From Nitrospira sp. (GTDB lineage: Bacteria; Nitrospirota; Nitrospiria; Nitrospirales; Nitrospiraceae): a stretch of DNA of 32,912 nt. A model generated the notes under the pieces. It had not been told where the DNA came from, did no database searches, and saw nothing but the letters and a program-made list of their open reading frames with translations. Where the stretch lies: assembly GCA_029879905.1 (NCBI GenBank), contig JAOUPN010000009.1, positions 1 through 32,912 on the forward strand. Direction: 5' to 3'. Within the stretch, counting starts at the first letter, position 1. Each line of letters starts with the position of its first letter. Below are positions 1 through 8,325 of the stretch, in pieces. A program made the translations under genes and the position numbers.

Positions 1-126
1 GCCGCCATCCACGAATACCTGGATCATCACAACCAGCATCCCCGGATCTTCACTTGGACCGCATCTGCAGAACGCATTTTGGCCAAGGTCGCCAAATGTC
101 AAGAAGCGTTGGACGCACTACACTAG
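1..126 (+). mobile_element. IS630-family transposase, C-terminal fragment
   Basis: The first 41 codons are open in frame 1 and end at TAG 124-126. The peptide begins AAIHEYLDHHNQHP and continues with IFTWTASAERILAKV. This resembles the usual C-terminal end of IS630/Tc1-like DDE transposases, where a Tyr-Leu-x-x-x-Asn segment is followed by a Phe-x-Trp-Thr motif and a final amphipathic helix. The catalytic DDE residues would lie upstream of the window, so activity cannot be judged. The right inverted repeat should lie a short distance after the stop, but the left end is missing and I cannot delimit it. The next ORF begins almost immediately, which suggests the element inserted into or beside that gene. 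The family call rests on a short fragment. Confidence 0.7.
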
Positions 127-130
127 GTAC

Positions 131-700
131 TTGAGGCAATCGAATCTTTGGGTATGGGCGGCCAAGTCATTTGAACAAGGGGAGATCAAAAGTACCTACG
201 CGATCGAGGATGCCATCAAGTTGGCCAGAGAAGCGGACTCCGGTGATTTATTCGTGCGTTCGAACGAGAATGAGGCAGAAGACGTGCCGATGCGTCGAGG
301 CGCGGTCGCCGCTACCGCAGCCATCGTGCTCAACTTCCGAGAAGGGTGCACTCAAAAAGATCTTGAGTGGGCTCGTGACGTCTTAGCGCGCGCGATCCGT
401 CTGCCAGAAAAGCCTGATCTGATGTGGTCGCCCAGTTCCGTTATCCCGTGGCACCAGGCGATCTACGTGGCGCGTGGCCTTGCAGCAGATCTGCACGAAG
501 GTGCAGCGGCGCACGGCGCAGCTCATGAGCTCCTCGGATTAATTGTGCACCCGCTTGAACCCGTTTCGCTAGCCGCGCTCGCAGAAGCCTGCACGCTTTG
601 GCCTAAAGACGCCAAGCTGACTTGGGCTGCCTTAATCTTGGCATTTTCGCTCTGCCATGTCCCGCCACGGACGCGTGGTCAGTACCGCAAAGCTCAATGA
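131..700 (+). CDS. Uncharacterised helical protein fragment, probably 5'-truncated and frameshifted
   Basis: A 189-codon ORF opens at TTG 131, five bases after the transposase stop, with no ribosome binding site. The same frame is open back to base 2, so the apparent start is arbitrary and the true 5' part may have been removed by the insertion element. The protein is rich in alanine, leucine and tryptophan and appears to be helical repeat-like. I recognise no catalytic motif or family. It ends at 700 inside the next ORF, which is in another frame and has the same composition. The two are most simply one gene broken by a frameshift at about 660-700. It could be the C-terminal part of a large NTPase-type or defence protein, but nothing seen here proves that. 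Confidence 0.45.
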   Translation: MRQSNLWVWAAKSFEQGEIKSTYAIEDAIKLAREADSGDLFVRSNENEAEDVPMRRGAVAATAAIVLNFREGCTQKDLEWARDVLARAIRLPEKPDLMWSPSSVIPWHQAIYVARGLAADLHEGAAAHGAAHELLGLIVHPLEPVSLAALAEACTLWPKDAKLTWAALILAFSLCHVPPRTRGQYRKAQ

Positions 701-1832
701 ATCGCTCTACTCCGCAAGTGAAGCGCAAGCGGCGGTCGACGCGGCGCTTGCGTTCTATGAGAACGGAAGCGGGTGGGCCTCCCTTCCATTACCGCCTCCT
801 GCTTGGGTGAAGGTTGATCGTGGCAAGAAGCTGCGTAAGTGGCGACGCTATGAGAAGCACGATGTCGACGATGCAGACGATGCCGCTGAACTATGGGGTG
901 AACCGGAGATTTCCTGGCACTCAAGACAAGCTGCGGAAATCCTACAACGTATCCCTTTCGACGAGATCCTGAATAGTAGCGCGAGAGGTGCACTCCTCGA
1001 TTTCCTGGCAGGTGTTTTCGAGTGGACCAACCAAAAGAGTGCGCCACCTTGGGTGAAGCCCGGGCGTCGAGATCGTTCGGCGACCGATATCTTTGAATGG
1101 ACCCACGCCCTCGGGTCGAGGCTCGGCCATGTGGCCGGTCTTCTCCCGCTTAGCGATGTCCAGGCCCGCTTCCTCGACCCGATATTGGGGCTTGAGGGCG
1201 AAAATTGCTGGGCACTTCTCTCTCCATTCGCGAGTACTTATGTCTGCGCCTATGTGTACGATGCGCCAGTCGTTCCTGCCGACGCGTTCGCGACGCTTGA
1301 TCTCTGTCTTGGGCGACTTCTCCAGGATTCTGCATTCAAGCACGAAGCCTACCGGTGCGGAGAATTCTTTGGCTCCGATCAGCCCGAGCTTGTTCGCACG
1401 TTGATGTTTGTTTCGGTCGAACATGCAGGTTTGTCCGCTCGCTATGTCAATGGCGACTGGTCCGAAATTGGTCGTATCCTTCCACTGGTCGACCGTTTCG
1501 TTCGAGCCGGCGGATGGGCTGCTTTCGTAATGGACCAGTTCTTGACGCTCTGTGAGCGAGCAAGGGCGAACTACCCGGCTGAAATCTTCGCGGATCAAGT
1601 GCTCACGATTCTCGGCAACGGACCAAGTACCTTAAAGGGTTGGCATGGAACGTTCATTCCCGCGCGCATCGCGGAGCTGGTGCAGCACTTCGCACATCGT
1701 GATGCGCCGATGAGGCCGGCTTTGTCTCAGAAGTTTCTGCGGATTCTCGACATGCTGGTTGACATGGGCGACCGGCGAAGCGCCGCGCTTCAACTTGGTG
1801 AAGCATTCCGCGAAGTGCGTTTGCCCTCCTGA
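657..1832 (+). CDS. Uncharacterised helical protein, likely continuation of the preceding broken gene
   Basis: This 391-codon ORF starts at ATG 657 and stops at TGA 1830-1832. No Shine-Dalgarno sequence precedes 657, and in-frame stops occur at 618-620 and 633-635. Translation therefore either starts here without a recognisable site or, more likely, entered by frameshift from the ORF that overlaps it by 44 bases. The protein has a charged basic/acidic stretch near residues 55-80, then long tryptophan- and leucine-rich helical stretches to the C-terminus. There is no signal peptide, membrane segment or NTP-binding motif. I cannot assign a family. A C-terminal scaffold of a larger multidomain protein is a reasonable guess. 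Its coding character is convincing: it is long and open, with the C-terminus well separated from the next gene. Confidence 0.55.
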   Translation: MSRHGRVVSTAKLNESLYSASEAQAAVDAALAFYENGSGWASLPLPPPAWVKVDRGKKLRKWRRYEKHDVDDADDAAELWGEPEISWHSRQAAEILQRIPFDEILNSSARGALLDFLAGVFEWTNQKSAPPWVKPGRRDRSATDIFEWTHALGSRLGHVAGLLPLSDVQARFLDPILGLEGENCWALLSPFASTYVCAYVYDAPVVPADAFATLDLCLGRLLQDSAFKHEAYRCGEFFGSDQPELVRTLMFVSVEHAGLSARYVNGDWSEIGRILPLVDRFVRAGGWAAFVMDQFLTLCERARANYPAEIFADQVLTILGNGPSTLKGWHGTFIPARIAELVQHFAHRDAPMRPALSQKFLRILDMLVDMGDRRSAALQLGEAFREVRLPS

Positions 1833-2336
1833 TCATAAGAGCTCGCCTACGACCACTACTCCGACGAGCCTCCAGGATTATGGCCTATCGATCTCGCGTG
1901 TACGTCCTTGCCTTTAGGCGAACAATCGTGTGTCATTGTGTCAACATGTTGTGCCCCTGTTCCCAAGTAGAGGGCAGGCTTCGCCATCACTCACAAGTCT
2001 CGTGCCTGCCAGTCACCGCAACTCACCGGTGTTCCTAATCGCAGGGTATGTCCGTCATTCTACGTATGGCGGGGAAAAAAGTGGTTGTGTTTTGTGGCGA
2101 AGCGGTGGAGAATCTTGTGGAGGCAGGAAGACGAATGTGCCTTCTTCATCGGAGAGAGGACAACATCGTTCCGAAGTGAGGTCCTGAGGTAGGTGTCACG
2201 GGCTTCTCGCTTCTTGGCTGTCCCGCCCGTCTCTCTTGATCGTTTCGCCGCTGATGGACGATCTCCCTTGGTGGAGTCGTGAACGAATAATCTCAACCGA
2301 TACGAAAGACCTCCGACACGGTAAGGAGTCCGGATC
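1833..2336 (+). other. Intergenic region without a recognisable gene
   Basis: About 500 bases separate the broken helical gene from the lipase. Short open frames exist on both strands (for example 1930-2187), but they have low-complexity, arginine/serine-rich translations typical of non-coding frames and no ribosome binding site. I see no tRNA, transposase remnant or clear intrinsic terminator. The 3' end carries the lipase ribosome binding site (AAGGAG, 2323-2328), so the lipase promoter should lie here, but I cannot pick a convincing -35/-10 pair. Confidence 0.4.
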
Positions 2337-3149
2337 ATGACCATCACGCCTGCGCAATTCCCGTTTGAGTCCCATGCCACGTCCTATAGTCTTCGCAATG
2401 CCTATTGGCTGGCTCAGGCTTCGAATATCGCCTACGAGAAAAAGGATCGGATCCAGCCGGAAGCGGCCAAGCTTGGGCTAGACCGCTTTGCCTTTCTCAG
2501 CAAGGACGACACCGAGGGATTTGTCGCGGCGAACGAAAAAGTCATTGTCGTTGCCTTTCGCGGGACTGAAGCGACCCATCTGAAGGACATTCTGACCGAT
2601 GTCAGAATGCACAAGGTGCAAGGGCCGTTTGGTGTCATGCACCGGGGTTTCCTTCGCGGTTTTGACTTGGTCAAGGACGACATGCTTGCCGCGATCGGTC
2701 GATTCAGAAATGCGGATCATCCGCAATCGCTCTGGTGCACCGGCCATAGTCTTGGCGCGGCGCTCGCCGTTGTTGCGGTGGCGACGCTCTTGGCAAATGG
2801 GCAGACGGTTGATGGTCTGTATAACTTCGGTCAGCCGCGTGTCGGCGACCAGGTCTTTGCCGATGAGTTCAACCGCCGTTTCGCCGGACGACATTTCCGG
2901 TTCGTCAACAACAACGACACTGTGACGCGCGTGCCGCCTCGTGAGTTCGGCTATCGGCACACGGGGGAGCTCCGTTACATCGATACCACGGGCGGGATCC
3001 AGAGCGACATTCATTTCTGGCAACTGTTTTTGGATCGAGTCAAGGGGCGGATAGAGGATTTCCTCAAGCCGGGTACCGACGGAATCAAGGATCATTTAAT
3101 GTGTCATTATGTGGAGCATATCGAGAAGGCCCTTAGGTCAAAGGCATGA
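2337..3149 (+). CDS. Class 3 lipase family protein
   Basis: A 270-residue alpha/beta-hydrolase of the lipase class 3 (fungal lipase-like, PF01764) type, predicted to hydrolyse acyl esters. The nucleophile elbow is GHSLG at residues 136-140 with Ser138. The oxyanion strand motif is FRGT at 74-77. The likely catalytic Asp is Asp194 in NNNDTVTRVP, and the likely His is His253 in KDHLMCHY, in the expected order and spacing. No signal peptide is visible, so it appears cytoplasmic. The start at ATG 2337 is supported by AAGGAG at 2323-2328 with an 8-base spacer. It stands alone, with about 500 bases before it and 200 bases before ispH, so no pathway partner is indicated. Substrate is unknown; homologues in bacteria are mostly uncharacterised. 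Confidence 0.85.
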   Translation: MTITPAQFPFESHATSYSLRNAYWLAQASNIAYEKKDRIQPEAAKLGLDRFAFLSKDDTEGFVAANEKVIVVAFRGTEATHLKDILTDVRMHKVQGPFGVMHRGFLRGFDLVKDDMLAAIGRFRNADHPQSLWCTGHSLGAALAVVAVATLLANGQTVDGLYNFGQPRVGDQVFADEFNRRFAGRHFRFVNNNDTVTRVPPREFGYRHTGELRYIDTTGGIQSDIHFWQLFLDRVKGRIEDFLKPGTDGIKDHLMCHYVEHIEKALRSKA

Positions 3150-3255
3150 ACGATACGGGGCCGATGACGGTATTATAATAGAGGGTTCTTCCCTGTCGAG
3201 GTAAAAGGGGCTCGGCAGCATAACGTACAGGGGTGAGTCGGTGCAGGCAATTCGA

Positions 3256-3285
3256 TTGACGAGACCCGTTGATCTGACGTATCGT
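3256..3285 (+). promoter_or_regulatory. Candidate sigma70-type promoter for ispH
   Basis: TTGACG at 3256-3261 is followed after 18 bases by TATCGT at 3280-3285, which would start transcription near 3292, about 60 bases before ispH. The -10 match is only moderate. A better isolated -10-like TATAAT lies upstream at 3174-3179 but has no matching -35. The gap between the lipase and ispH makes a promoter here likely; which hexamers are used is uncertain. Confidence 0.35.
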
Positions 3286-3352
3286 GATGAGTCATTAGAG
3301 CCGGAAGTATGGACGACATTTGTAGGGGCCGACCAGAGGAGCGACGACGACC

Positions 3353-4324
3353 ATGAAAATTTATCGCGCTAATCCCCGTGGATTTTGTGCCGGTGTCGAC
3401 CGGGCTATCGAAATTGTGGAGTTGTCTCTCAGGAAATACGGCGCTCCCATTTACGTCCGTCATGAAATCGTCCACAGTCGTCATGTCGTGAATTCACTCC
3501 GGCAAAAGGGCGCGGTGTTTGTGGAGGAATTAAACGAGGTTCCTGAAGGGTCGGTGGTCATTTTCAGTGCGCATGGGGTGGCGAAGTCCGTATGGGAGGA
3601 GGCGCGCCGCCGCCGCTTGCACGTGATCGATGCGACGTGTCCGCTGGTGATCAAGGTCCATAACGAAGTCAACCGTGATTATAACCAAGGATATGATCTG
3701 ATCCTCATCGGCCATGCGGGCCACCCGGAAGTGATCGGGACGTTGGGACAGATTCCCGATAAGTTTCATTTGGTCTCCTCGGTCGAAGATGTCGAGAAGC
3801 TCCAGGTGGAGAATACCGTCAATCTGTCGTATGTGACGCAGACGACATTGAGTGTGGACGAATGTCGGGATATCGTCGGTGCGCTGCATGAGCGGTTTCC
3901 CAATATCAAGGGACCGCACCAGGAAGATATCTGTTACGCGACGCAAAACCGACAAAATGCCGTCAAGGAACTGTCCAGGCTTGTGGACGTGATTCTCGTC
4001 ATCGGATCGCCGAACAGCTCCAATTCCAATCGGCTGCGCGAGCTTGGCGAACGGTGCGGTATTGCGTCGTATCTCATCGACTCGGCCAGCGATATCAATC
4101 CGCAATGGCTCAAGGGGGCTAAGGCTGTCGGGATTACGGCCGGCGCTTCCGCCCCGGAAGTTTTGGTCACGGAAGTCGTGGCCTTCTTGCAGAAAGCAGG
4201 TTGTTCTTCGGAGGTAGAAGAACTGACCGTGATCGAAGAAGACGTTGAGTTTCTTTTGCCGAAGGAGTTAGTGCAGATCGAGTCTTCGAGGAAGCAGTCT
4301 GAGGCCGGCATTGCTACCAGCTGA
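3353..4324 (+). CDS. ispH: 4-hydroxy-3-methylbut-2-enyl diphosphate reductase (IspH/LytB)
   Basis: The last enzyme of the MEP isoprenoid pathway, reducing HMBPP to IPP and DMAPP with an iron-sulfur cluster. The protein is 323 residues, the normal bacterial length. The three cluster cysteines are present: Cys12 in [10 protein letters not shown], Cys96 in DATCPLV and Cys194 in EDICYATQ. The substrate-site histidines His41, His74 and His124, the acid Glu126 in HPEV, and the GSPNSSNS phosphate-binding loop at 218-225 are also present. The start at ATG 3353 follows AGAGGAG (3335-3341). The C-terminal tail of about 30 residues is acidic and likely variable. It is the first MEP gene in the window; dxs and ispG follow 11-14 kb downstream, and shc uses the same isoprenoid supply. 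Confidence 0.97.
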   Translation: MKIYRANPRGFCAGVDRAIEIVELSLRKYGAPIYVRHEIVHSRHVVNSLRQKGAVFVEELNEVPEGSVVIFSAHGVAKSVWEEARRRRLHVIDATCPLVIKVHNEVNRDYNQGYDLILIGHAGHPEVIGTLGQIPDKFHLVSSVEDVEKLQVENTVNLSYVTQTTLSVDECRDIVGALHERFPNIKGPHQEDICYATQNRQNAVKELSRLVDVILVIGSPNSSNSNRLRELGERCGIASYLIDSASDINPQWLKGAKAVGITAGASAPEVLVTEVVAFLQKAGCSSEVEELTVIEEDVEFLLPKELVQIESSRKQSEAGIATS

Positions 4325-4438
4325 TTAAGCGAAGATTTACCATATCTTGCGGTAATCATTCTGGTTTTCCCCATCCCGTTGTGGTTACCTTTGATTTCTC
4401 TTGAATCGTATGTTACAAGCGCGAGGTTTTTCTTCATG

Positions 4439-4463
4439 GGCCGCGCCCTCGGTAAGCGCGGCC
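4439..4463 (+). promoter_or_regulatory. GC-rich perfect hairpin in the smc leader
   Basis: GGCCGCGC (4439-4446) and GCGCGGCC (4456-4463) form a perfect 8-bp stem around a 9-base loop, ending 30 bases before the smc start codon. No T-run follows, so it is not a typical intrinsic terminator. It may be an mRNA leader structure, a protein-binding dyad, or a processing/stability element between ispH and smc. The structure is directly visible; any function is inference. Confidence 0.4.
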
Positions 4464-4493
4464 AGTTCATGACGCATGCAATAAGGTGAATTG

Positions 4494-7400
4494 ATGCATC
4501 TGAAATCGTTGGACATGCTGGGGTTTAAATCGTTTGCGGAAGGGAAAGTTGAATTTCCGGAAGGGGTGACGGCGATCGTCGGCCCCAACGGAAGCGGAAA
4601 GAGCAATGTCGTCGATGCCATCCTCTGGGTGTTAGGCGAACAAAGCACCAAGACGCTGAGAAGTGAAAAGATGGAGGACGTCATCTTCAACGGGACGGAA
4701 CTTCGAAAGCCGTTGGGGATGGCCGAGGTCTCATTGACCATCGGGGGGTTGGATCGGGCATCGATGAAACTTGAAGGGGGATCAGGGCTTCCCAGCCAGT
4801 TGACCGAATTCCAAGAGTTAATGATTACCCGCCGTTTATATCGGAACGGGGACAGTGAGTATCTGATTAACAAGACCGTGTGCCGCCTCAAAGACATCCG
4901 CAGCCTGTTGCTTGATACCCGGGCCGGTAGCAAGGGGCATACGGTGATCGCTCAGGGCCAGATCGATCAGATTTTGAACGCGTCGCCGGGTGATCGACGA
5001 GAGCTTATCGAAGAAACAGCCGGGATTGTCCGGTATAAGAAGCAAAAAGCCGAGGCCCTTCGGAAGCTCGAAGCCACACAGCAAAATCTTCTTCGCGTCC
5101 GCGATATCATTGCCGAAGTCAAAAAACAGCTGAACTCTCTGGAACGGCAGGCCCGTCAGGCTCGAACCTATCAGGCGTTACAGGAAGAGGCGCGAGGGTT
5201 GGAAGTGGAGTTGTTGACACGAGAGTTTCGGGCGTTACGAGCCACATTGGCGGCGGTTGAGGCGGAAGTGTTGGAGTGTAATGCCAAAGAGACATCGACG
5301 GCGGCGGAACAGGCCAGATTGGTGGCGGAGTTGGAACAGGCCCGGCTTCAGACGATTGAAACGAGCCAAGTCATCGAGCATACCCGCGAACGGTTGTCTG
5401 GTGTCGAGCATCAGCAAGGGCAGGCGCTGACGGCGGCCGAAGTGGCGAGGAATCGGGGACAGTTGTTCGAACAGCAGCAGCAGCAAGAAACCGGTGAGTT
5501 GGAAGAGTTGGCACGTGCCCAGAGTGAGCTAGCAACATCGCTGGTGACAGTCGAGGCGTCCTTGGCGTCGATCGAACGGGAGTTGGCTGAGCGTGAGTCG
5601 GTCTTTGCCGAGTTGGATCGGGAAATGGTCGGCTTGGTCGAGCAGCGAAAGACGGCGGTGACTGAAGAAGAGCGAGGACGTCAGGATATTCTGCAATTGG
5701 CCGTGCAGGTAGCGAATACGGAACAGGCGTTGACTCAACTGACCGTGCGTTTGCGTGAAGCGGCCGACCGTGGGGCTCGGCTTGTCACAGATCGGGACGA
5801 GACGCAGGCTCAGCGAACGGCATCAGGTGCTCGTCAAGAGGCGTTGCGGCTGGAATATGGAGAAGTGGGCAGGTTGGTCGCGAGTTTGCGGTCCCAGCAA
5901 GAAACCGTGCAGGGAGAGTCTGTCCGTGTCGCTGATGAACAGCGTGCACTGGATCAGGCCATTCTTCGGCGGTCTGAAGAATTGGCGGCCGTTGATTCTC
6001 GTCTGCAGGCCTTGCAGGGGCTGGTGCGAGAGGAAATGGGGTACGGCAGGGATGGCAGTGATGAAGGGACGGCGCTGAAGTCCTGTGGAGGGGTGCGGGA
6101 TGCTCTCGCCGAGTGGCTCGTCATTCCACCGGGTTTGGATCGGGCCGTGGAAGCGTTTTTGGGCGAGCGTGTGCACGGCTGGTTGGTCGATGGGCCGGAG
6201 GTCGCGCAACGGGCGATAGGCTTTCTTCAGGAAAAATCTCTTGGGCGAGGCACCTTTATTCCTCAGCACGTTCGATGGGAATCTGCCGGATCGGCGGAGC
6301 ATGCCCGGTGGGGAGCGATTTTCGACATGCCGGGAGTGTTGGGTCGTGCGGTTGATATGATTCAGACCGATGCCGAACGGGTTGCGGCCAGAGATAGTCT
6401 GTTTGATCGAGTCGTCTTTGTTGAGTCCCTGGACGATGCGGTTCGTCTTTGGGAGCAGCAGACATGGTCCGGACAGCAAGGGCCGATTTTTGTGACGCGC
6501 GCCGGTGAGATCATGGAGGCGTCCGGAGTGATCAGCGGTGGTCAGGCTGGTGATGGGCAGGGGTTGTTGGAGCGGAGACGGGAAGTGATCGAGCTGGAGG
6601 AGTCCCGCACGAATTTGACTGTCGCGCTTGAGCAGGAAAAACAGCGCCGGGTTGAACTGCAGGCGGCGGGTGAGGAATTGGTCGCGCAGGCCAGGCAGGT
6701 GTCCGACAGTCTGCGTCAGACGGAAATGCAGGATTTATCGTTAAGGAAAGACGAAGAAACCTTGCGGCAAGGGCTGGCCGACCTTGATCTGAAACTGGCC
6801 GGCATCGAAGCGGATATTCTCAAGGGCGAGGCCGACCGTGCGCGCTATGAGCAGGAGATCCGTACAGCCGAGATGCAGCTCCGTCAATTGATGGAGGAAA
6901 AAGCAGGCCGCGAGACCCAGCTTGCCCAGGTTCGTGAACGGCTTGCCGAAATCGAGCAGGCAGAACGGGCGTTTCAAGCACGAGTGACCGAAGCCAAATT
7001 GTTGTCCGAAGGGCTCAGGTCTAAGCGGGAGCACGAACATACGAATCGGGCTCGCGTGATTCAGCAGCAGACCGAAGCCGATCAACGTCGCCATTCGCTG
7101 GTTGCACATCTTGAAGGATTGACGCAGGCGATTCATGAGAGCCGAGAAGAGCAAGTTCGGCAGGAAGGGGCATGCCAGGAGTTAGGCGAAACCGCGGCCC
7201 GGTTCAAGACGGAGCTCGTCACAGCGCAAGAGCAGCAGGCGCAGGAATTGGCGGTGAGTCAGGCCATCGAGGCACGAGTGGATGAGTTGCGGCGAGCGAT
7301 GTCGGCGGTGCGTGATACCCGGATGGCGGTCGAAGTGCGACGGGCGGAGTTGCGTACGCAGTTGGGGACCGTAGAGGGGACCTTGTCTGGTACCTATCAA

Positions 7401-8183
7401 TTGGAGCCCGCCATGCTCAGGGAACGGTCCTTGCCGGTTGAAGGAGCAGCAGCGGAGGGCGGGCCCGAGGAAGTCGGCGATCCGCTGGGCGAGACGGCCG
7501 ATGAGGAATTGAAGGCGCGACTTCAGAAATTGCGTGAACGATTGGATCGTATGGGCCCCATCAATCTGGCAGCGATCAACGAACATCAGGAGTTGGAACA
7601 GCGGCATACCTTTCTCTCGACTCAGGAACAGGATCTCTCCAATTCGATCGCCTCGCTGAAGGAAATCATTCAGCGGATCAACCGCACCACGAAAGATATG
7701 TTTGCCTCCACGTTTGCCGAACTGCAGCAAAAGTTCAGTGAGGTCTTCATCCAGTTTTTCCCGGGTGGGCGGGCGGAATTACGGTTGGTCGAAGATGCGG
7801 TCGACGAAAACGGTGAAGGAGAGAGCAATCAGGAACCCGGGATCGACATTGTGGCGCAGCCGCCAGGTAAGCGACTGAAAAGCATTACGATGCTGTCGGG
7901 CGGAGAGAAAACACTGACTGCTATGGCGTTATTGTTTGCCAGCTTTTTGATTCGACCGACGCCGTTCTGTCTCTTGGACGAAATCGATGCGCCGCTGGAT
8001 GAGGAAAACATCGGTCGCTTCACCGGTGTGTTGCGGGAGTTGGCACAAGACGCCCAGTTTCTCGTTATTACGCACAATAAGCGGACCATGAGTATTGCGG
8101 ATTCCCTGTTCGGGGTCACCATGGAAGATCCGGGTGTGTCCAAGTTGGTATCCGTGCGACTGGGAGATTTGCAGCCTGCCTAA
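4494..8183 (+). CDS. smc: Chromosome segregation ATPase SMC
   Basis: A 1229-residue condensin subunit, slightly longer than most bacterial SMCs, that organises and segregates the chromosome together with ScpA/ScpB (not seen in this window). The N-terminal head has Walker [10 protein letters not shown] at 30-38. A long glutamine/glutamate-rich coiled coil leads to a hinge domain at about 500-700, containing [13 protein letters not shown] and ending at [11 protein letters not shown]. The second coiled coil is followed by the C-terminal head with signature LSGGEK starting at residue 1134 and Walker [12 protein letters not shown] with Asp1162 and Glu1163. A Gly/Glu-rich insertion lies just before the conserved region around [12 protein letters not shown] 4494 is preferred over the TTG one codon upstream because AAGGTG (4483-4488) is well spaced from it. 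Confidence 0.96.
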   Translation: MHLKSLDMLGFKSFAEGKVEFPEGVTAIVGPNGSGKSNVVDAILWVLGEQSTKTLRSEKMEDVIFNGTELRKPLGMAEVSLTIGGLDRASMKLEGGSGLPSQLTEFQELMITRRLYRNGDSEYLINKTVCRLKDIRSLLLDTRAGSKGHTVIAQGQIDQILNASPGDRRELIEETAGIVRYKKQKAEALRKLEATQQNLLRVRDIIAEVKKQLNSLERQARQARTYQALQEEARGLEVELLTREFRALRATLAAVEAEVLECNAKETSTAAEQARLVAELEQARLQTIETSQVIEHTRERLSGVEHQQGQALTAAEVARNRGQLFEQQQQQETGELEELARAQSELATSLVTVEASLASIERELAERESVFAELDREMVGLVEQRKTAVTEEERGRQDILQLAVQVANTEQALTQLTVRLREAADRGARLVTDRDETQAQRTASGARQEALRLEYGEVGRLVASLRSQQETVQGESVRVADEQRALDQAILRRSEELAAVDSRLQALQGLVREEMGYGRDGSDEGTALKSCGGVRDALAEWLVIPPGLDRAVEAFLGERVHGWLVDGPEVAQRAIGFLQEKSLGRGTFIPQHVRWESAGSAEHARWGAIFDMPGVLGRAVDMIQTDAERVAARDSLFDRVVFVESLDDAVRLWEQQTWSGQQGPIFVTRAGEIMEASGVISGGQAGDGQGLLERRREVIELEESRTNLTVALEQEKQRRVELQAAGEELVAQARQVSDSLRQTEMQDLSLRKDEETLRQGLADLDLKLAGIEADILKGEADRARYEQEIRTAEMQLRQLMEEKAGRETQLAQVRERLAEIEQAERAFQARVTEAKLLSEGLRSKREHEHTNRARVIQQQTEADQRRHSLVAHLEGLTQAIHESREEQVRQEGACQELGETAARFKTELVTAQEQQAQELAVSQAIEARVDELRRAMSAVRDTRMAVEVRRAELRTQLGTVEGTLSGTYQLEPAMLRERSLPVEGAAAEGGPEEVGDPLGETADEELKARLQKLRERLDRMGPINLAAINEHQELEQRHTFLSTQEQDLSNSIASLKEIIQRINRTTKDMFASTFAELQQKFSEVFIQFFPGGRAELRLVEDAVDENGEGESNQEPGIDIVAQPPGKRLKSITMLSGGEKTLTAMALLFASFLIRPTPFCLLDEIDAPLDEENIGRFTGVLRELAQDAQFLVITHNKRTMSIADSLFGVTMEDPGVSKLVSVRLGDLQPA

Positions 8184-8221
8184 CGATACCAAATTGCTAG
8201 AGGGCTCCTTCTTGCAATTGC

Positions 8222-8250
8222 TTGACTACCTCTTGAGCCTTTGTTATAAG
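8222..8250 (+). promoter_or_regulatory. Sigma70-type promoter upstream of shc
   Basis: TTGACT (8222-8227) and TATAAG (8245-8250) are separated by 17 bases, close to the sigma70 consensus, in the 142-base gap between smc and shc. Transcription would start near 8257, about 70 bases before the shc start. It could serve the whole shc-hpnG-mlaEFDC-barrel run, because the following gene gaps are short or overlapping. Confidence 0.6.
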
Positions 8251-8325
8251 CGCCTCAGTTAATATAGTTTGGAATGGGTGTAGTGATTCGCGTTTTCTTG
8301 TCATGGCGGTCGGCGTGGGCCGATC

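Noticed and set aside
1930-2187. 85-codon open frame in the gap before the lipase
   Set aside because: Ser/Arg-rich translation with no ribosome binding site or recognisable domain; an equally long frame on the opposite strand overlaps it. Most likely chance.
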